Positions 26,838 through 34,177 of a stretch of 38,661 nt of DNA are shown here, in pieces (positions within the stretch are counted from its first letter, which is position 1; each line of letters opens with the position of its first letter). The position numbers and the translations under genes are program-made. The stretch is taken from the NCBI GenBank assembly GCA_024638815.1, contig JAHEJM010000031.1:1-38661 (forward strand), in the 5' to 3' direction. The DNA is from Acidimicrobiales bacterium. Lineage in GTDB: Bacteria > Actinomycetota > Acidimicrobiia > Acidimicrobiales > SZUA-35. Under the pieces are notes generated by a model, which was not told where the DNA came from, made no database searches, and worked only from the letters and a program-made list of their open reading frames with translations.

Positions 26838-27155
26838 TCACCGGACGGTGACCCGGTTGGCCTTGAGGGTGTCAATGATCTCCTCGAGCAGGAAGTGGAA
26901 TTTGCGGGAGCCCGGCAGCCGACTGGCCGGTAGGCGTCCGTCGCCGGCCATGTTGAGCACGGTTCGAGGGTTGAGGTCGAGCAACTCGGCCACCTGGGCC
27001 GTGGAGAGGATGGGGGGGTAGGAGGCACGAACGGCTTCGAAGCCGTCGCGGGGTTCCTCCTGGCCGGAACCATGGGCCTGTCGAGTCCCGTGACCGTTGG
27101 CCGGGCCCGAGCCGCCGGCCGACGCATCGCTCCCGTGGTCGTGTCCGGATGCCAT
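26838..27155 (-). CDS. Small helix-turn-helix DNA-binding protein (excisionase/MerR-like)
   Basis: The protein has 105 residues from ATG 27155, a start supported by a TACCGT box 7 bases upstream. The first 50 residues are polar, with Gly and His. The rest is one winged-helix unit: LSTAQVAELLDLNPRTVLNM, then GDGRLPASRLPGSRKFHF and a final helix EEIIDTLKANRV. This is the helix_turn_helix_17 pattern shared by phage excisionases and many stand-alone chromosomal regulators. No integrase or attachment site is nearby, so a host regulator is more likely than a mobile-element protein. It is divergent from the pyrophosphatase gene. Confidence 0.8.
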   Translation of the reverse strand: MASGHDHGSDASAGGSGPANGHGTRQAHGSGQEEPRDGFEAVRASYPPILSTAQVAELLDLNPRTVLNMAGDGRLPASRLPGSRKFHFLLEEIIDTLKANRVTVR

Positions 27156-27162
27156 GACGACA

Positions 27163-27168
27163 ACGGTA
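27163..27168 (-). promoter_or_regulatory. -10 box of the HTH gene, leaderless
   Basis: TACCGT (minus strand) ends 7 bases before ATG 27155. Confidence 0.55.
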
Positions 27169-27207
27169 GTCGAGGGCATGAACGATCGAATGGCGCCCCG
27201 GGGGTGC

Positions 27208-27213
27208 TAGCGT
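27208..27213 (+). promoter_or_regulatory. -10 box of ppa, leaderless
   Basis: TAGCGT ends 6 bases before ATG 27220. Confidence 0.6.
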
Positions 27214-27219
27214 GCCCCC

Positions 27220-27810
27220 ATGACCACAGGTTCCAGCGACAACCACGGCATCGGACCGTCGATGGTGGCGGCCGAAGACCCGGGTCGAGACGCGGTCGAT
27301 CCCGAGTCGGTCGGCTGGGTCGAGGCCATCGTCGAGATCCCCAAGGGCTCCCGGAACAAGTACGAGATCGATCACGAGAGCGGTGAACTCTGGTTGGATC
27401 GTCATCTGTTCACCGCCACCTCGTATCCCGCCGACTACGGGTTCGTGCCCCACACTCTGGCCGAGGACGGCGATCCTCTCGACATCCTGGTGCTGACCAA
27501 CGAGCCCACGGTGCCCAAGTGCCACGTCCGGGCCCGACCCATCGGTGTGTTCTGGATGGTGGACGAAGCCGGTCCCGACGCCAAGATCCTGGCCGTCCCG
27601 GCCACCGATCCTCGCTGGGAGCGGGTCGAGGACCTCGAGGATGCGTCAGCCCATCTGGTGGCCGAAATCGGGCACTTCTTCGAGATCTACAAGGATCTCG
27701 AGCCCCACAAGACGACCGATGTCCGCAACTGGGACGGTCGGGACGCGGCATGGCACGAGATCAGAGCGGCCAAGGACCGCTACAACCGTCACGTCGACGG
27801 CGGTCACTGA
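27220..27810 (+). CDS. ppa: Family I inorganic pyrophosphatase
   Basis: This enzyme hydrolyses pyrophosphate and pulls biosynthetic reactions forward. The hallmarks are IVEIPKGSRNKYEID, LFTATSYPADYGFVPHTL and the metal-binding signature EDGDPLDILVL. KILAVPATDPRW and the basic segment FFEIYKDLEPHK follow. The protein has 196 residues, longer than the usual 165-175 because of about 28 extra polar residues at the N-terminus before WVEAIVEIP. A -10 box 6 bases before the ATG supports this longer form. Its 3' end overlaps the convergent GNAT gene by 7 bases. Confidence 0.95.
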   Translation: MTTGSSDNHGIGPSMVAAEDPGRDAVDPESVGWVEAIVEIPKGSRNKYEIDHESGELWLDRHLFTATSYPADYGFVPHTLAEDGDPLDILVLTNEPTVPKCHVRARPIGVFWMVDEAGPDAKILAVPATDPRWERVEDLEDASAHLVAEIGHFFEIYKDLEPHKTTDVRNWDGRDAAWHEIRAAKDRYNRHVDGGH

Positions 27811-28643
27811 CCGGTCGGTTCGAACCGGTACACGGCCAGATCGACCACGGACCGGAAACCGAGGCGGTCGGCCAGCGCTCCGGAGCCGGCGTTGGCCCGT
27901 TCGTGGCGATACAGCGGGAGACGACCTGACTCGACGATGGTGGCACAGACCCGGGCCACCACGGCTCGGCCCAGACCCATCGTCCGGTGGCTGGGCGCAA
28001 CCAGCACGCCGACGTCGACCACGGTCGTATCCCAATCCCATACCGCGGCCGCGCCGTAGGCCACGATGTCGCCGGTGTCGGGATCGGTCAGGACGTTGAT
28101 GATCTCGTCGGCGTAGAAGTCGTCGAGATCATCCAGTGCCGCCTGCTCCACCTCGGCCGGATCGATTCCGGAGGTGAAACGGCGGATCAGGTCGAGATCG
28201 TCGGGGTTGGCGGCGTCGAGATCGGCCCAGCGAAGCGTTTCCGCCCCCGGGGGCCGTTCCCCGAGTTCGGTGAACCGGGACCGGTCGATGGGAACCCTCA
28301 TGGTGGCTTTGGCCAGAAACTCGCCACCGGCGGCCACGAGAGCGGGGTGCAGGTCGTCGATGGCGGTGGTGGTTGGGCGCTCGAACCGGCCGAGATCGAG
28401 AGGTTCGATGTTGGCCGGGTCGGTCCACAGCACGGTGTGGTCGAAGTTATCGGCCACAGTGTGGTACACGGCGACCACGCCGGTTCCGGACCGATCGGGA
28501 CGGGGCGCCACCGTGGTGCCGGTCCGGCGCAGGTCATCGACGGTCAGGCCGACCTGGTCGGTGAAGCCGGTGAGGAACCATTCGTCGGCCGTGATATCGG
28601 CAGTGGTGCGATGGGCCTCGGCCCTGGTCGACGATGCGGCCAT
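27804..28643 (-). CDS. GNAT family N-acetyltransferase
   Basis: The protein has 279 residues from ATG 28643. The N-terminal half has no family signature I can name. The C-terminal half is a GNAT domain: DIVAYGAAAVWDWDTTVVDV, then the acetyl-CoA loop VAPSHRTMGLGRAVVARV and a final strand pair GALADRLGFRSVVDLAVYRF. The (R/Q)xxGxG/A loop is clear as HRTMGLG. The substrate is unknown. A -10 box lies 6 bases before the start. The 3' end overlaps that of ppa by 7 bases on the opposite strand. Confidence 0.85.
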   Translation of the reverse strand: MAASSTRAEAHRTTADITADEWFLTGFTDQVGLTVDDLRRTGTTVAPRPDRSGTGVVAVYHTVADNFDHTVLWTDPANIEPLDLGRFERPTTTAIDDLHPALVAAGGEFLAKATMRVPIDRSRFTELGERPPGAETLRWADLDAANPDDLDLIRRFTSGIDPAEVEQAALDDLDDFYADEIINVLTDPDTGDIVAYGAAAVWDWDTTVVDVGVLVAPSHRTMGLGRAVVARVCATIVESGRLPLYRHERANAGSGALADRLGFRSVVDLAVYRFEPTGQ

Positions 28644-28649
28644 GGAACC

Positions 28650-28655
28650 ACCGTA
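28650..28655 (-). promoter_or_regulatory. -10 box of the GNAT gene, leaderless
   Basis: TACGGT (minus strand) ends 6 bases before ATG 28643. Confidence 0.6.
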
Positions 28656-28696
28656 GTTCGGTCGATGACGTCGAGGCGGCGACTTACGGGCCTGGC

Positions 28697-29452
28697 TCAG
28701 ACCAGGGGCCACGGCCAGCGGCGGCCGCCGGTGTCGTCGTCGGGAAAGACCCCGGCCTCCAGCAGGGCCCGGGTGCGGGCCCGCACGGCATCGATCTCGA
28801 AGCCGTCCAACAGGCAGGTGATGTCGGCCGGCAGCCCCTCGTCGACCAGGCGGGCCAGGGGCTCGGAGATCTCTTTGGGCAGGGGCTCCCCGATGTAGTC
28901 CCACATCACCGTTCTCAGCTTGAACTGGGCGTGGAACGACAGTCCGTGATCGATGCCGAAGATGGTGCCCGGACTCCCCGGATCCTCGCACTCGGCCAGC
29001 AGGCAATGGCCCGACTTGCGGTCGGTGTTGTTGGCCACGATGTCGAGCGCGCACAGCTTCTTCAGCTCGAGTTCACCGATGCCTTCCTCGTGGAGGGTGA
29101 AGTAGTGCTGTTCGAAGTCGGCGTCGACGAAGGCCTGCACCGAGCCCTCGCCGAAGGGGCCCTCGGCGATGGTGGTCGGCGGGACCACCTGCCAGCCCAG
29201 ATAGTCGGCCAACCGGTACATGGCCACCTCGCGCTTGTACAGCCCGGACGGAAAATCCCACAGTGGGCGTTCACCTCGACCCGGTTTGTAGATGGCCCGA
29301 TGGGATCGACCTTCGACATCGTCGCCCAGCTCGTCTCGAACCGTGACCAGCAGGGTGGCGTTGGAGCTGTAGGGCATGCGGCCTTCGACGTCGATATCGC
29401 CGGTCTGGAACAGATCGAGCAGTTCCTCGGTGGACAGGCTGAAGGCGGCCAT
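28697..29452 (-). CDS. SCO1664-like protein, PI3/4-kinase-like fold
   Basis: The protein has 251 residues from ATG 29452, with GGAAAG as a Shine-Dalgarno. The fold is related to phosphatidylinositol 3/4-kinases: a Lys strand in AIYKPGRGERPLWDFPSG, YKREVAMYRLADYLGWQVVP, the catalytic-loop-like LDIVANNTDRKSGHCLL and the metal-loop-like TIFGIDHGLSFH. In many actinobacteria this gene follows a DUF3090 gene and a histidine-phosphatase gene, often close to the mycothiol gene mshC. The substrate is unknown. It is the third gene of that module here. Confidence 0.87.
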   Translation of the reverse strand: MAAFSLSTEELLDLFQTGDIDVEGRMPYSSNATLLVTVRDELGDDVEGRSHRAIYKPGRGERPLWDFPSGLYKREVAMYRLADYLGWQVVPPTTIAEGPFGEGSVQAFVDADFEQHYFTLHEEGIGELELKKLCALDIVANNTDRKSGHCLLAECEDPGSPGTIFGIDHGLSFHAQFKLRTVMWDYIGEPLPKEISEPLARLVDEGLPADITCLLDGFEIDAVRARTRALLEAGVFPDDDTGGRRWPWPLV

Positions 29453-29459
29453 CAGCTTT

Positions 29460-29478
29460 CCGCACCCATCAGGTGCGG
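29460..29478 (-). promoter_or_regulatory. Hairpin directly upstream of the SCO1664-like start
   Basis: CCGCACC and GGTGCGG are 7-bp arms around a 5-base loop. On the mRNA the stem ends 7 bases before the ATG and covers part of the ribosome-binding region, so it could tune translation. The TTGGCC/GGCCAA stem around 29520-29532 lies just upstream. Confidence 0.35.
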
Positions 29479-29583
29479 CGGGACGGCGCCCCTGCCGCCG
29501 GCCGAAGACGGCTTGAGTTTGGCCTTCGGCCAAACGTCGCCGAGATTTGACCTAATCGTGAACATCCAAGCGACCAAGCGGAA

Positions 29584-30114
29584 CTAGTTGAGTCGAGGGC
29601 AGGCGTGACCGTTGGGGTCCATGGGTTGGCCACACAGCGAGCACGGGGGTCGACCCCCGGCCATCAGTTCATCGGAGGCGGCCACGAAGCCGGCGGCCAG
29701 GTCGACGTCGACATGGGCTCGGATTCTGGCTCCCGTCGGTTCATCCCAGTCCAGGTCGTTGGCCGGGGCCGACTCCACCGAGTCGTCGGCCTCGTCTTCG
29801 TCGGCCACCAGTTCCTCCAGGACCAGCACCACCTTGGCGTCGGCCTCGTCCACGCCGACCGCGATTTGGCCCACCACCCAGTCCGGGTCGGCCGGGATCA
29901 AGGGCACCGGCTCCGGCTGGGCCGATGGTGACGGTAGATCGTCGAGAACCGTACGCAGAAACTGGGCCAGGGCCCGAACCTGTTGCTTCTCCAGCTTGAC
30001 CGTCACCGTGTCGACCTGGTCCCCGACCTGGAGGAAGAACATCCGCCGGCCCGGCTCACCGATGGTGCCGGTGGTGAATCGTGTGGCGTGTCGGAAGTCG
30101 AAGGATGGGGACAT
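29584..30114 (-). CDS. DUF3090 protein with C-terminal zinc-knuckle-like motif
   Basis: The protein has 176 residues. The opening FDFRHATRFTTGTIGEPGRR and FFLQVGDQVDTVTVKLEKQQ are family hallmarks. The end PPCSLCGQPMDPNGHACPRL is the usual DUF3090 tail, with three Cys and one His that could bind zinc. It follows the histidine-phosphatase gene by 21 bases and precedes the SCO1664-like gene, the conserved actinobacterial order. No function is established. An acidic loop (EDEADDSVE) in the middle is longer than in some relatives. Co-transcription of the three is inferred from strand and spacing. Confidence 0.9.
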   Translation of the reverse strand: MSPSFDFRHATRFTTGTIGEPGRRMFFLQVGDQVDTVTVKLEKQQVRALAQFLRTVLDDLPSPSAQPEPVPLIPADPDWVVGQIAVGVDEADAKVVLVLEELVADEDEADDSVESAPANDLDWDEPTGARIRAHVDVDLAAGFVAASDELMAGGRPPCSLCGQPMDPNGHACPRLN

Positions 30115-30135
30115 GGTCGGGTAGCGGCCTCCGGA

Positions 30136-30795
30136 CTAGCTGGGAACCAGGGTGGACAGATCGTCGCCCATCGAGTTGACCGACAGCACCACCGGGCCCG
30201 ATTGGGTGTGGAGGATGGCCGAGATGGAGCATGGTCCGACCACGATGCGCTGGAACAGGTCGAGGTGGGTGCCCATGGCATGGGCCACCGCGGCCTTGAT
30301 GGGGTCGGCGTGGGACACGGCCACGATGGTCTCGCCCGGGTGCCGAGCCACCAACCCGGCGATGGCCGAGGTAATGCGCTGCTGCATCTCCGAGAACGAT
30401 TCGCCATCAGGGAAACGAAACCCGCTGGGGTACCTCTGGACCTGGGCCCACTCCTTCTTCTTGTTGAGATCGCTGAGCTTCTTGCCGGTCCAGGCACCGA
30501 AGTCGGCCTCCAACAGGCCCTTGTCGGTCCGAACCCGCAACCCGAGCGCCTTGGCGATGGGTGCCGCCGTTTCCCTGGTCCGCTCCATGGGGGAGGCGTA
30601 CACCGCTGTGACTCGGCCGTTCTTGTCGGCCTCGGACAGGGCGGAGATACGGCTGGCTGCGGTTTGGGCCTGGACCAGTCCCTCGTCGCCCAGGTGAAGG
30701 CCCGGGGCTCGGCCGGGAAGAACCTTGCCCGTGGTCGGCGTGCGGCCGTGGCGCACCAGCAGAACCAGGGTCGGTTTGGGGGTCGTAGCCATCAT
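30136..30795 (-). CDS. Histidine-phosphatase superfamily protein (MSMEG_4193 type)
   Basis: The protein has 219 residues. The phosphate-binding start is VLLVRHGRTPTTGKVLPGRA, with the nucleophilic His in RHG. YASPMERTRETAAPIA supplies the second Arg, ADFGAWTGKKLSDL the acid segment and AVSHADPIKAAVAH the second catalytic His. This is the phosphoglycerate-mutase-like fold, annotated in mycobacteria as MSMEG_4193-type phosphomutase. The true substrate is unknown. The start is one of two adjacent ATGs (30795 or 30792) just after a TAGGGT box. It heads the phosphatase-DUF3090-SCO1664 module and is divergent from the UDG gene. Confidence 0.88.
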   Translation of the reverse strand: MMATTPKPTLVLLVRHGRTPTTGKVLPGRAPGLHLGDEGLVQAQTAASRISALSEADKNGRVTAVYASPMERTRETAAPIAKALGLRVRTDKGLLEADFGAWTGKKLSDLNKKKEWAQVQRYPSGFRFPDGESFSEMQQRITSAIAGLVARHPGETIVAVSHADPIKAAVAHAMGTHLDLFQRIVVGPCSISAILHTQSGPVVLSVNSMGDDLSTLVPS

Positions 30796-30800
30796 CGCTC

Positions 30801-30806
30801 ACCCTA
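30801..30806 (-). promoter_or_regulatory. -10 box of the phosphatase module, leaderless
   Basis: TAGGGT (minus strand) ends 5 bases before ATG 30795, or 8 before ATG 30792. It lies 6 bases from the -10 box of the divergent UDG gene, so the two promoters are back to back. Confidence 0.55.
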
Positions 30807-30812
30807 TCCAGC

Positions 30813-30818
30813 TACCGT
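30813..30818 (+). promoter_or_regulatory. -10 box of the UDG gene, leaderless
   Basis: TACCGT ends 7 bases before ATG 30826. Confidence 0.6.
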
Positions 30819-30825
30819 GCCCATC

Positions 30826-31521
30826 ATGCCCCACCGACCAGCCCACGACACCCTCTGCGCCGTGGCCAACGAGATCTCCGAGTGTCGGCGCTGCCCCCGC
30901 CTGGTGGCATGGCGGGAGAAGGTGGCCGGGGAGAAGCGGGCCGCCTTCAGTGAGGATGACTACTGGGGTAGGGGAGTGCCGCCGTTTGGCGACCACGAGG
31001 CCCCGATCGTCGTGATCGGGCTGGCCCCGGCGGCCCACGGAGCCAACCGGACCGGACGGATGTTCACGGGCGATCGCTCCGGTGATTGGCTGTATCGGGC
31101 CCTCCATCGAGCCGGGCTGGCCAACCAGCCCGACAGCGTGTCGCGCGATGACGGTCTGGCCCTGAGCGGAGCTCTGGTCACCTCGCCGGTCAAGTGCGCC
31201 CCGCCGGCCAACAAACCGACGGTCGACGAGCGGGATCGATGCGCCCGGTTTCTGGACCGGGAACTCGACCTGGTCGACCCCTCGGTCTTCGTGGTGTTGG
31301 GCGGATTCGGCTACCAGGCCCTGTGCCGGTACCTGGGACCGGTGGTGCCCAAACCCCGGCCCAAGTTCGGCCATGGCGTCGAGGTCGAGCTGTCCGACGG
31401 CCGCATCATCATCTGCAGCTACCACGTAAGCCAGCAGAACACCTTCACCGGCAAGCTCACCGAAAGAATGCTCGATGCGGTGTTTGCTCGGGCTGTGGAG
31501 TTGGCTGGTCTCGAGCGGTAG
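30826..31521 (+). CDS. Family 5 uracil-DNA glycosylase (UdgB-like)
   Basis: The protein has 231 residues. Iron-sulfur Cys residues begin at 20 and 23 in CRRCPRLVAWR, with later Cys in CAPPANKP and at GYQALCRY. The family 5 active-site motif is GLAPAAHGANRTGRMFTGDR, which lacks the Asp/Asn of other UDG families. The second motif is HVSQQNTFTGKLT. It removes uracil and other deaminated bases from DNA. The last 15 codons before the stop lie partly in a segment that is duplicated just downstream. The start is set by a -10 box 7 bases upstream; the longer open frame has no family likeness. Confidence 0.93.
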   Translation: MPHRPAHDTLCAVANEISECRRCPRLVAWREKVAGEKRAAFSEDDYWGRGVPPFGDHEAPIVVIGLAPAAHGANRTGRMFTGDRSGDWLYRALHRAGLANQPDSVSRDDGLALSGALVTSPVKCAPPANKPTVDERDRCARFLDRELDLVDPSVFVVLGGFGYQALCRYLGPVVPKPRPKFGHGVEVELSDGRIIICSYHVSQQNTFTGKLTERMLDAVFARAVELAGLER

Positions 31522-31573
31522 GTGAGCCGCTCACCGAAAGAATGCTCGATGCGGTGTTTGCTCGGGCTGTGGA
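31455..31573 (+). repeat. 45-bp tandem duplication of the UDG gene tail
   Basis: Bases 31455-31499 and 31529-31573 are identical over 45 bases, with a period of 74. The first copy encodes LTERMLDAVFARAV near the end of the UDG protein and the second lies after its stop codon. Confidence 0.9.
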
Positions 31574-31600
31574 CGCCTCGCTGGTCGGTCGCCGCTCTGT

Positions 31601-32310
31601 CTACTCCCGTTGGATCGTGGTTCGGGGCGCCGGTGTTTCGAAGGGTGTCACTGGTCTCGTGTGCCAAACTGGTTTACCGTTCGGCTCCCTTCGTCGATCC
31701 AGAGTGTCGTTCCGCTGGTGCCGTTCCCGGTGACACGGCCCGCACAACAGCGACAGGTTGTCGATGTCGGTCCTGCCTTTGGCCGGGGCGTTCCATGGCA
31801 CCACGTGGTGGGCCTCGCAGCGTTGTACCGAGGCTCCGCACAGTAGGCAGCCCCGATCCCGCACGGCCAGGGTCAGGAATTGGGCCACGGTGGCGTGCCG
31901 TCGGGTCCGCCCCAACCACAACGGCCTGCCGGCCGCATCGGTGAAGAGGCGTAAAGGGCGGGCCGGCCAGGTAGTCGGTGATCATCTGGTCGCTGACCGG
32001 GCCGGTGCCGTGTTGGGTGGCCGGTCGACGGCCGAGGTCGTTGAGCCCAATCGATTGCACCACGGCCGGTTTGGAACCGGCTCGGTATGGCGCCGGTGTC
32101 CGGCTCTGCGGCCTTGGTCAGGGCGTCGAGCGAGTCGGGAACGATGGACACGTCGGCCAGTTGGGGTTCGAGGGTCGGGTTGGCGGCCACTGCGGCAGCC
32201 CGTCGAGCGTCACGGTTCCGAGACCGTCGGGACCGGCCTTGAGAACCCAGCGGGCCTCGGGCCTGTTTCCGATCAGCGGCCGCATCGCCCGACGATGCCC
32301 CTCCACTTTC
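31601..32310 (-). pseudogene. Truncated, frameshifted DUF222/13E12-type HNH endonuclease
   Basis: Reading on the minus strand, three frames must be joined. The first gives RWVLKAGPDGLGTVTLDGL. The next gives NPTLEPQLADVSIVPDSLDA. The next gives GPVSDQMITDYLAG. The last gives LFTDAAGRPLWLGRTRRHAT and then the HNH core GCLLCGASVQRCEAHHVVPW, DIDNLSLLCGPCHRERH. The HNH residues are intact, but at least three frame changes occur upstream and the N-terminal DUF222 half is absent. Such genes are dispersed repetitive elements in actinobacteria. The right edge joins a TetR remnant in opposite orientation near 32310. Confidence 0.8.
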
Positions 32311-32614
32311 GTTGGTTCGGGCCGCCGCCACCAACGATCAGGCGGCAAAGATGCTGCAGGAGTTCATCACCTCGACGCTGCCGGCCGCCGCCCCGGACCT
32401 GGCTTCGGGGTCCGATGCCGAGCGCCGCCCGGCCCTGATCGGAGCCCATCCGCCCGGTGTTGCCTTCGGTCGGCGGGTACTGGCCGTCGGTCCCCTGGCC
32501 GAATCATCGGTCGATGAACTGGTCGACCTGGTCGCCCCCAAGATCCGCTTCTGTCCAGACGTCGGATCGCCTGCGCCGTCGTCGGCGCGTTCAGAGCTAC
32601 AGTCGGAGGGGTGA
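32306..32614 (+). pseudogene. C-terminal remnant of a TetR-family regulator
   Basis: The plus frame reads NDQAAKMLQEFITSTLPAAA, then ALIGAHPPGVAFGRRVLAVG and PLAESSVDELVDLVAPKIRF. This is the ligand-domain pattern of TetR regulators, whose C-termini typically read ALVGSQLxGLA, LxxEPLA and VALVAPTLQRYL. The N-terminal HTH is missing: left of about 32306 the sequence belongs to the HNH pseudogene on the other strand. Codon use is like that of real genes here. After KIRF the frame runs on with unrelated residues and overlaps the next gene start by 4 bases. Confidence 0.6.
32598..32603 (+). promoter_or_regulatory. -10 box, leaderless start at 32611
   Basis: TACAGT ends 7 bases before GTG 32611. 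It lies in the decayed tail of the TetR remnant. Confidence 0.55.
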
Positions 32615-32964
32615 GAACCGTAGGTCGGGCCGTAGCCGGAACCGTGATGGTGATCACCGTGCTGCTCGTCGGCTGCGCCGATGACGAGACGCCGACCAAC
32701 TACACCTCGGCCAACCGGGACGCCTTCCTCACCGCGTGCTCCCAACCCTTGGACGACCCTCGCCTGATCAGTGAGGTCTGTGGCTGCGTGTACGAACGGT
32801 TGGAGTTCGAGATGTCCTTCGACGACTTCGTCGAACTCGATGAGGCCCTGACTCCGCCCGAGGTCGAGGATGACGAGAGCAACCCGGTCACACCCCCGGT
32901 CACACTCCCCGACGAGATGACCGACATCGTGGCCGACTGCTTTGTCGAGGAAGCCGACCTCTGA
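32611..32964 (+). CDS. Small lipoprotein of unknown function
   Basis: The protein has 117 residues. The signal is MRTVGRAVAGTVMVITVLLV followed by the lipid-anchor Cys in VLLVGCADD. The mature part shows FLTACSQPLDDPRLISEVCG and CVYERLEFEMSFDDFVELDE, a Cys-x-Cys helical pattern seen in other small actinobacterial lipoproteins, then an acidic Pro-rich tail with a final Cys. Three or four Cys could form disulfides outside the cell. No family name is certain. It lies 16 bases before the FrhB-like gene, which has its own -10 box. Confidence 0.78.
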   Translation: MRTVGRAVAGTVMVITVLLVGCADDETPTNYTSANRDAFLTACSQPLDDPRLISEVCGCVYERLEFEMSFDDFVELDEALTPPEVEDDESNPVTPPVTLPDEMTDIVADCFVEEADL

Positions 32965-32966
32965 AC

Positions 32967-32972
32967 TACCCT
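32967..32972 (+). promoter_or_regulatory. -10 box of the FrhB-like gene, leaderless
   Basis: TACCCT ends 8 bases before ATG 32981, which supports that start over the in-frame one at 32942. Confidence 0.55.
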
Positions 32973-32980
32973 GGGCCCCG

Positions 32981-34153
32981 ATGACCGACACCAGTGCCGC
33001 CGCTGAAGCCCCGAGCACGAAACCGACAAAGCGTTGGACCTTCCAGTGGAAGGAGCTGTATGACGAGGTCATCACCTCCGGCCTGTGCACCGGGTGCGCC
33101 GGTTGTGTGATCGCCTGCCCCCATGATGTCATCGGCTACAAGCATGAGCCCGGGGCCTACAAGCCGTTCCATCTGGAGGAGGAGCTGGGGCTCGACAACT
33201 GTGTGCACGGCGAGAAGGGCTGCACCTCGTGCACCCGGGCCTGCCCCCGGTTCCGGTCGTGGGAGACCGAGGCCGACGAGCACCTGTTCGGCCGAACCCG
33301 CAACCCTGACGAGATGTCGGGGATCTACAAGGACATTCAGCTGGTCCGGGCCAAGGACGACTCGGTGTACGAGGCCGGCCAGGACGGCGGGTTGGTATCG
33401 GCAATCTTGATCTGGTGTCTGGACAACAAGATCATCGACGGGGCCCTCGTATCGACTTTGGAGGGCGGCAAGGGGGGCTGGAAGGCCCGACCCGGGGTGG
33501 CCACCAACGCCTCCGAGGTGCTGGCCGGGGCCGGTAGCCGCTATACCTATTCGGCCAACACCATGGCCTTCGACGAGGCCATGGAGAAGGGGTGCGAGAG
33601 CCTGGCCCTGGTCGGCATGAGCTGCCAAACCTCGATCGGACCGGTGATGTGGCACCGCAAGGTGGGCAAGGTGTCCAAACCCATCAAGTTGAACATCGGT
33701 CTGCTGTGCTCCAAGAGCTTCGACGATTCGATGTTCGACGAGCTGTTCTGGCTCAAGTACGGGCTCCGCAAGGACAACATCGTCAAGATGAACATCAAGG
33801 GTGTGTTCCAGGTATGGATGGACAACGGCGACTACCACGAGATCAACCTCAAGGAGTGCCACGCCTGGACTCGCGAGGGCTGCAACCACTGCCCCGACTT
33901 CGCCGCCGAGCATGCCGACATCTCCACCGGCGGTATCGGCAACGAGACCGACTGGACCCTCACCATCGTCCGCACCGACCTTGGTCGGGCCGTGATCGAC
34001 GCCATGATCAACGACGGCGTGATCGAGACCCGACCCGGCGACGACGATCCGGCCGCCGTCGCCCTCATGCACCGACTGGCCGAGAAGAGCCGGACCCGGT
34101 GGCCGGAATGGGCCAACGGTGAGGCCAGGGTCGGCATCACGGCCAAGAAGTAG
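32981..34153 (+). CDS. Coenzyme F420 hydrogenase/dehydrogenase beta-subunit (FrhB) family protein
   Basis: The protein has 390 residues. Two 4Fe-4S clusters are predicted near the N-terminus: Cys 36, 39, 42 and 46 in CTGCAGCVIACPHDV, and Cys 74, 81, 84 and 88 around EKGCTSCTRACPR. The FrhB N- and C-domains follow, with YEAGQDGGLVSAILIWCLD, CESLALVGMSCQTSIGP, KLNIGLLCSKSFDD and CNHCPDFAAEHADISTGGIG. In methanogens FrhB carries FAD and passes electrons to F420. In actinobacteria stand-alone members probably act as F420- or ferredoxin-linked reductases. The physiological partner is not encoded nearby. Confidence 0.9.
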   Translation: MTDTSAAAEAPSTKPTKRWTFQWKELYDEVITSGLCTGCAGCVIACPHDVIGYKHEPGAYKPFHLEEELGLDNCVHGEKGCTSCTRACPRFRSWETEADEHLFGRTRNPDEMSGIYKDIQLVRAKDDSVYEAGQDGGLVSAILIWCLDNKIIDGALVSTLEGGKGGWKARPGVATNASEVLAGAGSRYTYSANTMAFDEAMEKGCESLALVGMSCQTSIGPVMWHRKVGKVSKPIKLNIGLLCSKSFDDSMFDELFWLKYGLRKDNIVKMNIKGVFQVWMDNGDYHEINLKECHAWTREGCNHCPDFAAEHADISTGGIGNETDWTLTIVRTDLGRAVIDAMINDGVIETRPGDDDPAAVALMHRLAEKSRTRWPEWANGEARVGITAKK

Positions 34154-34177
34154 AGCGGCCGACGGCGGTGTCGGCGG

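Noticed and set aside
26838..27155. The small HTH protein as a phage excisionase marking a mobile element
   Set aside because: No integrase, attachment repeat or tRNA is near, and the gene sits between housekeeping genes.
29983..31521. A 512-residue frame containing UDG at its end
   Set aside because: The first 281 residues are antisense to the phosphatase and DUF3090 genes. A -10 box and the family N-terminus place the start at 30826.
31455..31573. The 45-bp duplication as a target-site duplication of an insertion sequence
   Set aside because: Only 29 bases lie between the copies, with no element or terminal inverted repeats, so a simple tandem duplication fits better.
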